IMG/VR virus record: IMGVR_UViG_3300009379_000034
Coordinates: 1-37,536 of that record
Reading direction: 5' to 3' (one strand)
Length of the DNA stretch: 37,536 nucleotides
Origin: a virus
The notes beneath the pieces were generated by a model, which was given only the letters and a program-made list of their open reading frames with translations, did no database searches and was not told the DNA's origin. Shown here piece after piece: positions 14,012 through 20,215 of this stretch; the stretch's first letter is position 1, and the number at the start of each line of letters is the position of its first letter. A program made the translations under genes and the position numbers.

Positions 14012-14041
14012 TTGACTCTATCTTTCCCAGTTGGTTACAAT
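14012..14041 (+). promoter_or_regulatory. Rightward early promoter (PR-like)
   Basis: TTGACT (14012-14017), 18-bp spacer, TACAAT (14036-14041). The expected start of transcription, 7-8 bases further, coincides with the ATG at 14049, so the first message would be leaderless. Operators flank the -35 and overlap the -10. Confidence 0.8.
14024..14037. promoter_or_regulatory. Operator OR1 (TTCCCAGTTGGTTA)
   Basis: A full TTCCCA half-site with a weaker second half, overlapping the -10 box of the rightward promoter. It is 32 bp centre-to-centre from OR2, nearly the same as the 33 bp between the two leftward operators. Confidence 0.73.
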
Positions 14042-14048
14042 GCGGGGC

Positions 14049-14255
14049 ATGAACATACGAAAAGATTTGCAGGAAATGTTTAAGGCTACAGGGTGGACCC
14101 CTTCCAGGTTGAGCCGTGAGAGTGGGGTGCCTGTCAACGTCATTACCCGGTATTTGAAAAAAGAACGGGAAATGAGGACCGACACGCTTGAAAAGCTCTG
14201 GCCCTACATCTACGGGGACAAACGGCCCAAGGATATCCCCGAGGGCGCCGCGTAG
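14049..14255 (+). CDS. Cro-like HTH regulator
   Basis: A 68-aa protein, MNIRKDLQEMFKATGWTPSRLSRESGVPVNVITRYLKKEREMRTDTLEKLW, a single HTH domain of the Cro/C1 type (SRLSRESGVPVNVITRYL is the HTH). It is divergent from the repressor and transcribed from the promoter at 14012. ATG at 14049 is preferred because the promoter would start RNA there; the ATG at 14040 lies inside the -10 box. It should compete with the repressor at the shared operators during lytic growth. Confidence 0.85.
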   Translation: MNIRKDLQEMFKATGWTPSRLSRESGVPVNVITRYLKKEREMRTDTLEKLWPYIYGDKRPKDIPEGAA

Positions 14256-14263
14256 TGGCCCGC

Positions 14264-14527
14264 CTACTCCATGGGCAGGGCCGCCCGCAAGTGTACCAGC
14301 CGACCGGCTGGCTTTTCTTTGGGCGGCGGGCCGGGGGCGGTCGCACTCTTGGCGTTCAGGTAGTTCACAGCCGACGCGGCAACATCCCCATAGGCTGCAT
14401 ACGGATCAACGCCAGCGGCCAACACGATTCTGAAAAACCGCACCGTTTTCCCGGAAACCATCACAGCCGTGGCCAGGTGCGAACCGTCCGGCTTGCGTTT
14501 GAAATGGATGCTCACTTTCAAATTCAT
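14264..14527 (-). CDS. Hypothetical protein opposite to the early rightward operon
   Basis: An 87-aa frame, MNLKVSIHFKRKPDGSHLATAVMVSGKTVRFFRIVLAAGVDPYAAYGDVAASAVNYLN..., has believable strand/helix patterning and codon use, unlike the overlapping + frame (14255-14587), which is rich in R, G, H and P. No clear ribosome site precedes the ATG. Being antisense to the rightward transcript, it could be expressed mainly in the lysogen. A spurious frame is still possible. Confidence 0.5.
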   Translation of the reverse strand: MNLKVSIHFKRKPDGSHLATAVMVSGKTVRFFRIVLAAGVDPYAAYGDVAASAVNYLNAKSATAPGPPPKEKPAGRLVHLRAALPME

Positions 14528-14586
14528 GGGCCCATGACACGCGCGGGCCGCATGAGACTCAACGATTTTCCTGGAGGGATTCTCTA

Positions 14587-15030
14587 ATGCCGACTCTTAC
14601 CGAGATTGTGCGCGACATGGTTTTCAACAGCGGCGTTCCGGCCAAGTCAATCGCCCAGGAACTCAGGAAGTCATACACGACTTTCCTGCGGGAGCTTAAC
14701 CCGGATGACGACGGGGCGAAGCTCGGGGCGGATGCGCTCAAGATCATCATGGAGAAATGCAAAGAGGTCACGCCACTCCGTCACCTTGCGATGCAACTAG
14801 GCTACCGCCTCATGCCCCTCACCGGCGTCACGCCCGACAAGGCCACGCTTTCCGAAGAGGTTAACGACGACGTGCAAGTCCTGGCCCCGCTTCAGGCGGC
14901 CTTGCTCGACGTGCAAAACACCACGCTCGAGGATGCGGAAGCGTTGGCGATGCGGATGCATCTTGAGATTGATGAGAACCTTGTTGCATTTCGGCAAGAA
15001 AAATTGAGCCTCATGAAGAAAGCAGGGTAG
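14587..15030 (+). CDS. Phage regulatory protein CII family
   Basis: A 147-aa protein. MPTLTEIVRDMVFNSGVPAKSIAQELRKSYTTFLRELNPDDDGAKLGADALKIIMEKCKEVTPLRHLAMQLGYRL has the pattern of the CII-type (PF06892-like) phage regulators: an HTH with 'K-Y-T-LRELNP-D-GAKLG'. GGAGGG lies about 10 bases before the ATG. It is the first gene after the Cro-like gene, the classic CII place, and may activate lysogeny promoters. Confidence 0.85.
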   Translation: MPTLTEIVRDMVFNSGVPAKSIAQELRKSYTTFLRELNPDDDGAKLGADALKIIMEKCKEVTPLRHLAMQLGYRLMPLTGVTPDKATLSEEVNDDVQVLAPLQAALLDVQNTTLEDAEALAMRMHLEIDENLVAFRQEKLSLMKKAG

Positions 15031-15038
15031 GGGGAGCC

Positions 15039-15251
15039 ATGCATGGAGCAATGCCCAGAACTCAGTACAAGCGGAAAGCCGAAAGGCTCGAGGTCGAACT
15101 AAACGCTGCCAAGAGGCGCGAAGAGTGGGCCACGAAGGACGCCAAGGTCGCAAAGTATGACTTTATCCAGCTTCAAGAGGAAAACAAGCGACTCCGGGCC
15201 GAGTTGAAAAAGCGTGACAAGCAAGCCGCATTGCCGACGGGGGAAGCGTAG
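15039..15251 (+). CDS. Small coiled-coil protein
   Basis: A 70-aa, highly charged helical protein (YKRKAERLEVELNAAKRREEWATKDAKVAKYDFIQLQEENKRLRAELKKRD). GGGGGAG precedes the ATG. It ends one base before the replication gene start (TAG-A-ATG), so the two are probably co-translated. It may act as a replication accessory; not recognised. Confidence 0.7.
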   Translation: MHGAMPRTQYKRKAERLEVELNAAKRREEWATKDAKVAKYDFIQLQEENKRLRAELKKRDKQAALPTGEA

Positions 15252-15252
15252 A

Positions 15253-16236
15253 ATGCATCGTGGATATTATAAGGCATGGCGGAAAGTCACTGATTCCGTT
15301 TCATGGAGTCGTGGCCTTGAGTTCCGTGGCCTCATGCACTCCATTCTTGTCCGGGTAAACCGCAAGCCTATCCCATTTCGCGGGGAGCTTGTCCCTGGCG
15401 GTTCCTTCGCCGTGGTTATGTCTTCCTGGGCGGAAGAATTGGGGCTCTCAAGGCAAAAATTGCAGCGCATGTTGAAGACTTTGGAAGGCGAGCCGGACCA
15501 CTTCATAAAGGTCAAAAATGTGGGCAACCGATTTTCTATTATAAGTGTCTGTAATTGGGGCGTTTACCAGTCCGAAGAAGATGCCAAACGGGCAACCGGT
15601 GAGACAACCAGCGGGCAACTGCCGAGCAACCAGCGGGCAACCACCGGGCAACAGAACAAGAAAGAAGAGAAAGAGAAGAAGGAAGAGAAGAAAGAATACT
15701 CCCCCGAAATCTGCGATTTCGTACGTGCTTTCCAGGCCACCATTTCCGAGCGGTTTGAAAAGCAAGCCCCGAAGAAAACCGAAGCCCTCATCAAGAACGG
15801 GTGCGAAGCCGTTGACAAGCTCATCCACGTTGACGGTTTTGAAATGCTCGAGGTTCGGCGCGTCGTACGCTGGGCGATTGAGGATTCATTCTGGTCGAAG
15901 AATTCGCTTTCACTGGCCCAGATTCGAAAGATGTCCGACTCCAATGGGCTCACCAAGTTCCAGAACATCCGCGCCAGTTTCATCGTCGCCAAGGGCAAGA
16001 CCCAAGGGAAGGGACAGGCACAACACGGTGGCGACGATGCGGCGGCGTCGGATGCTTGGAACGGAGTGCTCGAGGCCGTGCGGCTCGGACAGGATGTAAA
16101 GGACACCGTTGCCAGTGACGTCGTGCGGCAGATTTGGGGAGGGCTCCATGGAGTGGGGCAACTCAGACCGGATAATTTACGGTTTGCGCGCAAGGATTTC
16201 ATTACGGCTTACAATTCGCAAAAGGTGGCAACGTGA
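15253..16236 (+). CDS. Replication initiator (lambda O-like)
   Basis: A 327-aa protein. The N-terminal 110 residues are a winged-helix initiator domain (WRKVTDSVSWSRGLEFRGLMHSILVRVNRKPIPFRG...SWAEELGLSRQKLQRMLKTLE). Then a linker encoded by iterons (about 112-135), a Lys/Glu stretch (KEEKEKKEEKKE) and a helical C-terminal part (FQATISERFEKQAP...KFQNIRASF) typical of phage replisome organisers that recruit helicase. ATG at 15253 has GGGGGAAG upstream. No separate helicase or loader is visible, so host DnaB must be recruited directly or through the neighbouring small proteins. Confidence 0.82.
   Translation: MHRGYYKAWRKVTDSVSWSRGLEFRGLMHSILVRVNRKPIPFRGELVPGGSFAVVMSSWAEELGLSRQKLQRMLKTLEGEPDHFIKVKNVGNRFSIISVCNWGVYQSEEDAKRATGETTSGQLPSNQRATTGQQNKKEEKEKKEEKKEYSPEICDFVRAFQATISERFEKQAPKKTEALIKNGCEAVDKLIHVDGFEMLEVRRVVRWAIEDSFWSKNSLSLAQIRKMSDSNGLTKFQNIRASFIVAKGKTQGKGQAQHGGDDAAASDAWNGVLEAVRLGQDVKDTVASDVVRQIWGGLHGVGQLRPDNLRFARKDFITAYNSQKVAT
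15589..15697 (+). other. Candidate replication origin: 11-bp iterons plus purine tract
   Basis: CGGGCAAC (one with CGAGCAAC) repeats at 15612, 15623, 15634 and 15645, exactly 11 bp apart, with another at 15589 and a degenerate one at 15601. A purine-only strand of about 45 nt (15653-15697) follows. The period is not a multiple of three, so it is a DNA-level signal inside the initiator gene, as in lambda ori. Confidence 0.72.
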
Positions 16237-16430
16237 GTGATCCGAAGCCGTGCGATGTCGAAAAGGTGCGTCCGTTGCTCCCGTGCCTCGCACCTGGGGA
16301 TAACGAGTGCTGGGGCTCCCGATGCTGGGACAAGACCAAGAATAATCCGAAAAAGGTAAAGTACATGACGTCCTGTCCCTGGTTGGAAACGGTCCGGGAC
16401 TGGTGGCGAAAGAGTAGGAGGACCAAGTGA
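16233..16430 (+). CDS. Small cysteine-containing protein
   Basis: A 65-aa protein, MSDPKPCDVEKVRPLLPCLAPGDNECWGSRCWDKTKNNPKKVKYMTSCPWLETVRDWWRKSRRTK, with five cysteines that could bind zinc. GTG start overlaps the stop of the initiator (GTGA) and its own stop overlaps the GTG of the next gene. No family recognised. Confidence 0.72.
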   Translation: MSDPKPCDVEKVRPLLPCLAPGDNECWGSRCWDKTKNNPKKVKYMTSCPWLETVRDWWRKSRRTK

Positions 16431-16867
16431 CCAAGCGGAAGAAGTCGCGTGATCTTGAGCACCATGAGCAAGCCGCATATTTTGACTGGACCCTCAAAAC
16501 GAACACTCTGGACAGGTGGCCGGAGCTTATCCTCGCCTTTGCCATCCCCAACGGAGGCGGACGGCCAGGGCAAACCCGGACCGACAAGAAAGGCAAGGTG
16601 GTCCGGTTCTCGCTCGAAGCGCAGAAGATGAAGCGCGAGGGCGTCAAGCCGGGTGTCCCCGACATCATGGTCCCTGTGGCCAGTGGTGGATTTCATGGGC
16701 TCTACATTGAAATGAAGGTCAAGGGGAACAAGCCGACGCCGGATCAAGTCTGGTGGCACGAACAGCTTGCCGCCCAGGGGTACGCGGTCTTTGTCTGCTA
16801 CTCGTACCCCGAGGCCCGGGCGGTGACGGAGCGGTACATGAAGGGCGGATACAGGAGGGTGGCGTGA
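16427..16867 (+). CDS. VRR-NUC domain nuclease
   Basis: A 146-aa protein in the PD-(D/E)XK superfamily: H-EQAAYFDW (E14), PNGGGRP, GVPDIMVPVASGGFHGLYIEMKVKGN (D in PD, E and K in EMK) and TPDQVWWHEQLAAQGYAVFVCYS. VRR-NUC proteins cut branched DNA and phages often use them as Holliday-junction resolvases. AGGAGG lies 6 bases before the GTG at 16427. Confidence 0.92.
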   Translation: MTKRKKSRDLEHHEQAAYFDWTLKTNTLDRWPELILAFAIPNGGGRPGQTRTDKKGKVVRFSLEAQKMKREGVKPGVPDIMVPVASGGFHGLYIEMKVKGNKPTPDQVWWHEQLAAQGYAVFVCYSYPEARAVTERYMKGGYRRVA

Positions 16868-17064
16868 GCGAGTATATTGTAAGCGGGGCGGAGCGCATTG
16901 CCGAAGCTGTAGGCGAACACAAGGACAATATCGGCAATCTAGTTGTTCAAGAGGAATTGCCAGCGTGGAAACGCACTAAAAAAGGCTCTTGGAAGGCTCA
17001 TCCCGATGACCTCAAAGAGTGGGCGCGGAAGCAAGCCGACAAATACCGCCAAAAGTCCGCCTAG
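16864..17064 (+). CDS. Small HTH-like protein
   Basis: A 66-aa protein, MSEYIVSGAERIAEAVGEHKDNIGNLVVQEELPAWKRTKKGSWKAHPDDLKEWARK, with the layout of small MerR/AlpA-type DNA-binding domains (helix-turn-helix, then wing and 'DL-EW' helix). GTG at 16864 overlaps the stop of the VRR-NUC gene. It is the last early gene before the late region and could regulate late transcription, but that is inferred from position. Confidence 0.68.
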   Translation: MSEYIVSGAERIAEAVGEHKDNIGNLVVQEELPAWKRTKKGSWKAHPDDLKEWARKQADKYRQKSA

Positions 17065-17199
17065 AAAAACCTTGTCAATACCGAATCATACCGGATTTAA
17101 CCGGATTTAACCCTGTTTCAGCCGGATTTAGCAGAAACGCCAAAAACAGGGGTTACGCTTTAAGCACTAAAAAATACGAGTGCGAAGGAGCGTTTCCCG
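17065..17199 (+). promoter_or_regulatory. Early/late boundary with three direct repeats and an inverted repeat
   Basis: CCGGATTTA occurs at 17091, 17101 and 17122. CCCTGTTT (17111-17118) is repeated inverted as AAACAGGG (17144-17151). This 135-bp gap is the only sizeable one before the lysis and head genes, so it is the natural place for a late promoter and activator sites, although I see no clear -10/-35 pair. Confidence 0.5.
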
Positions 17200-17619
17200 A
17201 TGATCGAAAAAGTTACCCTTATACGCTTGGAAAAGACAGACGCCGGAACCTTCGGCGTTTTGCTCATTGATCGCCAGGCCGTTTGCGTCACCCTCGAACC
17301 GCCTGACAAGGGTAACGCCTCGGATATTTCCTGTATCCCCGAGGGCATCTACCAATGCAAGAAGGTAGACTCGCCTCATTTCGGAGCCACCTACGAAATT
17401 ACCGACGTGCCCGAGCGCACTAATATCCTGTTTCATCCGGGCAACATCCGGGCCGACACTCATGGTTGTGTTTTGCTTGGCCGTCAATACGGGCTTCTCG
17501 GCGGAGACCGCGCGATCCTTCATTCTGGCGCGACGTTTAAAGACTTTCTTTCCACCGCTGCGGGCGTGGAAGGGTTTGAGCTTTCCGTCACTGACGTCAG
17601 TGGGATTAGTGGGGTGTAG
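17200..17619 (+). CDS. DUF5675 family protein, candidate endolysin
   Basis: A 139-aa protein with CIPEGIYQC, TNILFHPGNIRADTHGCVLLG (H79, H88, G89, C90) and a Ser-rich end. DUF5675 proteins recur in phage lysis cassettes. The THGC motif recalls the SHGC active site of YkuD L,D-transpeptidases, suggesting a cysteine-based peptidoglycan enzyme, though this is not proven for the family. GAAGGAG is upstream. The holin gene follows at once. Confidence 0.78.
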   Translation: MIEKVTLIRLEKTDAGTFGVLLIDRQAVCVTLEPPDKGNASDISCIPEGIYQCKKVDSPHFGATYEITDVPERTNILFHPGNIRADTHGCVLLGRQYGLLGGDRAILHSGATFKDFLSTAAGVEGFELSVTDVSGISGV

Positions 17620-17621
17620 TT

Positions 17622-18101
17622 ATGCTACCGATTCTCGCACTTGCCGCACAGATTGTCCCCAGCGTCGTCAAATGGGCGGTGGGGGATAAGGCCGGGGAAG
17701 TAGCCCAGAAGGTGGCCGACATCGCAACCGGGATGACCGGTGAAAGCGATGGAGAAAAGGCCCTTGCCGCCATCAAGGCAAACCCAGAACTCTCGCTTAA
17801 GTTCCAACAGAAATATTACAGCTTCGAGCTCGGGATCGAAAAGGAACTTACCAAACGACATCAAGCGGACATGAAGTCCGACTCCTGGCTTTCCAAAAAC
17901 ATCCGTCCCTTGTGTCTGCTCGGGCTCACCTTGGCCATCATGGTCGGCGTGTGGCTTCCCGACAAGTATATCAGCGCGGATCGTTTCATCGCTCTCACCG
18001 ACATGAGCCAGTGGGTTTACGGCTACTACTTTGTTGGTCGCTCTGGCGAGAAGTCCGGCGGACTCAGTGGGCTTGCTGGTGCTTTCGGGAGGTCCAAGTG
18101 A
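17622..18101 (+). CDS. Holin of the 3TM type
   Basis: A 159-aa protein. A hydrophobic N-terminus (LPILALAAQIVPSVVKWAVG), a charged middle, a clear TM helix (IRPLCLLGLTLAIMVGVWLP) and a YGYYFVGRSGEK tail match the 'holin of 3TMs' family (GTA_holin_3TM). It should form the lysis pore or scaffold in the inner membrane. It starts 2 bp after the DUF5675 gene. Confidence 0.85.
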   Translation: MLPILALAAQIVPSVVKWAVGDKAGEVAQKVADIATGMTGESDGEKALAAIKANPELSLKFQQKYYSFELGIEKELTKRHQADMKSDSWLSKNIRPLCLLGLTLAIMVGVWLPDKYISADRFIALTDMSQWVYGYYFVGRSGEKSGGLSGLAGAFGRSK

Positions 18102-18310
18102 CATCAATTGAGCGTATGGATTTACAAGATTTACTGGTCCGCATCGACGAACGGGTCAAGGCCATTCAGGAAGATATTCGAGAGATCAACGTGGCGAGAA
18201 GGTGCGCCAGTCATCAAGTGAAAATCAAGACACTCGAGCGCATGGTCTGGGGCTGTTTGGCTGTCTTGGCCGGGCTGGGTGTGAGGGTTGCTGTTGAGGC
18301 TTTGAAGTAA
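18098..18310 (+). CDS. XhlA-like lysis-associated membrane protein
   Basis: A 70-aa protein: a helical coiled part (DLLVRIDERVKAIQEDIREINVARRCASHQVKIKTLERM) followed by one TM helix (VWGCLAVLAGLGVRVAVEAL). This layout matches hemolysin XhlA-type holin helpers. GTG at 18098 overlaps the stop of the holin (GTGA); the ATG at 18116 is an alternative. Confidence 0.75.
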   Translation: MTSIERMDLQDLLVRIDERVKAIQEDIREINVARRCASHQVKIKTLERMVWGCLAVLAGLGVRVAVEALK

Positions 18311-18720
18311 TGGCAAATCGTACAAAGTGGACAGAAGAAAAAAGGGCGGACTTTCTCGAAGCCCTCAAAGAGACCGGAACCGTCGTCAAGGCGGCTTCTC
18401 GCGTTGATATGTCCACCACTCGACTCTATGAGCTCCGGGCCGAAGATGATGACCTCAAGAAGGACTGGGATGAAGCTCAGAAGATCGGGGACGGCGTTCT
18501 CTTGCAAGGCATGGAAAAGGAGTGCGACCGGCGCGCGATGAAAGGGACGGCAAAGCCTGTTTTCTACAAGGGCAAGGCCATCGGTTTCGTACGCGAATAC
18601 TCGGACACGCTCCTCATGTTCCGCATGAAGAAGCTTAATCCGGCATACGCCAAGCAAGTTCTGGTGGGCGACAAGGAAGCCCCGCTCCGTATTCGTCTGG
18701 TCGCGGAGGGTGAAGAGTAA
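18310..18720 (+). CDS. terS: Terminase small subunit
   Basis: A 136-aa protein. An N-terminal HTH (KRADFLEALKETGTVVKAASRVDMSTTRLYELRAEDDDLKKDWDEA) is followed by PVFYKGKAIGFVREYSDTLLMFRMKKLNPAYA, the usual small-terminase pattern. It should recognise the packaging site and load the large subunit, whose ATG overlaps its stop (TAATG). Confidence 0.9.
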   Translation: MANRTKWTEEKRADFLEALKETGTVVKAASRVDMSTTRLYELRAEDDDLKKDWDEAQKIGDGVLLQGMEKECDRRAMKGTAKPVFYKGKAIGFVREYSDTLLMFRMKKLNPAYAKQVLVGDKEAPLRIRLVAEGEE

Positions 18721-19994
18721 TGGCCAGGACAACGGATATCGTCCTCCGCAAACTGCAAATTGAGGCATGCCAGCAGCTCGACCAGCGCAAGCTCAACGTG
18801 CTCATTTGCCACCGACGCTTTGGCAAAACGGTCCTGGCAATTGCTCGCAAGGTCCGCAACGCATCGAATACCAAGCGCAGAGCATACCGAGGTGGATATG
18901 TTGCCCCTCTGTATCGACAGGCCAAGTCCGTCGCGTGGGATTATCTCAAATTTTTCGCCCGCCCGCTCGGGGCCAAGTTCTCCGAAACAGAGCTCCGTTG
19001 TGATTTCCGAAACGGTGCCCGCATTAATCTTTACGGTGCCGACAACCCGGACTCTCTCCGTGGTCTGGATCTCTGCGACACCACCTTCGATGAAGTCGCC
19101 CAGATGCCATACCGCATTTGGTCCGAAGTTGTTCTCCCGATGCTCCTGGCCAACGATGGCGAGGCCCTGTTTATCGGGACGCCCATGGGCAAGAACGCAC
19201 TGCAAGAAGTATGGGAAGACGCCGGATTCAACCCCGACGACTGGGGCCGGTTTATGTACCGCGCTTCCGAGACTGGTATCCTCACACCAAAGGCACTCGA
19301 ACTAGCTCAACGCTCCATGTCACCGGAGGAATATGCGCAAGAGTTCGAGTGCTCATTTTCTGCCGCGATCCGCGGCGCGTACTTCGCCGGGCTCATGGAA
19401 GACGCCGACCGCGATGGCCGGATCACCGACGTGCCTTACGAATCAGGGCTCCCCGTGCATACGGCTTGGGACTTGGGCATGTCCGACTCAACGTCTATCT
19501 GGTTCATCCAGGCGCATCCCGGCGGCAAGTTCGCCGTTATCGACTTTTATGAGGCCAGCGGCGAAGGGCTCGACCATTACGCCAAGGTGCTCGACGAAAA
19601 AGGCTACAAGTACGGCCAACACATCGCCCCCCACGACATCCGCGTCCGTGAACTCGGGACCGGTAAGTCTCGGCTCGAGATCGCGCGCGGCTTGGGCATT
19701 CGCTTCGACATCGCTGCCAATATTCCAGTGCAAGACGGTATCAACGCCATCCGTACCACGCTGCCGCGTTGCTGGTTCGACCGGCACAAGTGCGGCCCCG
19801 GCATTGACTCATTGCGCCATTACCGTCGCAACTTCAACGACAGGACCAAGATTTTCAGCTCGAAACCAATTCACGACTGGACAAGCCATGCCGTGGACGC
19901 TTTCCGCTACTTCGCGGTGGGGTTCCGGCAGCCTGACACAAGACCGCGGCCCTCTCAGGCCGTCAACGATTACAACCCATTTGGAAGGAGATAG
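18720..19994 (+). CDS. terL: Terminase large subunit
   Basis: A 424-aa protein. The ATPase has Walker A CHRRFGKT (R32-T37), a Walker B/catalytic pair in CDTTFDEVAQM (D124, E125) and the coupling motif FIGTPMG (151-157). The C-terminal RNase H-like nuclease has D251 in TAWDLGMSD and D393 in HAVDAFRYF. Length and order are normal for phage packaging motors. Confidence 0.95.
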   Translation: MARTTDIVLRKLQIEACQQLDQRKLNVLICHRRFGKTVLAIARKVRNASNTKRRAYRGGYVAPLYRQAKSVAWDYLKFFARPLGAKFSETELRCDFRNGARINLYGADNPDSLRGLDLCDTTFDEVAQMPYRIWSEVVLPMLLANDGEALFIGTPMGKNALQEVWEDAGFNPDDWGRFMYRASETGILTPKALELAQRSMSPEEYAQEFECSFSAAIRGAYFAGLMEDADRDGRITDVPYESGLPVHTAWDLGMSDSTSIWFIQAHPGGKFAVIDFYEASGEGLDHYAKVLDEKGYKYGQHIAPHDIRVRELGTGKSRLEIARGLGIRFDIAANIPVQDGINAIRTTLPRCWFDRHKCGPGIDSLRHYRRNFNDRTKIFSSKPIHDWTSHAVDAFRYFAVGFRQPDTRPRPSQAVNDYNPFGRR

Positions 19995-19996
19995 CC

Positions 19997-20212
19997 ATGG
20001 GCGCAATTTTTGGAGGCAAACCGGACCTGGGCACCAGCATGCCGGAAGACACGTCTAAACAGGAAGCCGAAGCCAGGAAGAAGGAACGCATGCGCGTCAA
20101 CGCGGCGGGCCGCTCTTCGTTGCTGGCCACCGGCGGCGCGGGCCTGACCAATCAGGCCAATACTCAGCAATCTTTGCTCCGCTCTGGACTCAAGAGCAAG
20201 CTGGGAGAGTAA
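19997..20212 (+). CDS. Conserved small phage protein between TerL and portal
   Basis: A 71-aa protein (MGAIFGGKPDLGTSMPEDTSKQEAEARKKERMRVNAAGRSSLLATGGAGL...). Small Gly/Ala/Lys-rich proteins of this type regularly sit between terminase and portal in podovirus-like prophages, with unknown function. GGAG precedes the ATG. Confidence 0.78.
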   Translation: MGAIFGGKPDLGTSMPEDTSKQEAEARKKERMRVNAAGRSSLLATGGAGLTNQANTQQSLLRSGLKSKLGE

Positions 20213-20215
20213 ACC

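Noticed and set aside
14255-14587. Rightward 110-codon frame after the Cro-like gene
   Set aside because: Composition is rich in R, G, H and P and typical of antisense reading; the opposite frame looks more like protein.
15589-15655. Short regular repeats as a CRISPR array
   Set aside because: The period is 11 bp with 3-bp spacers, far below CRISPR dimensions, and no cas genes are present.
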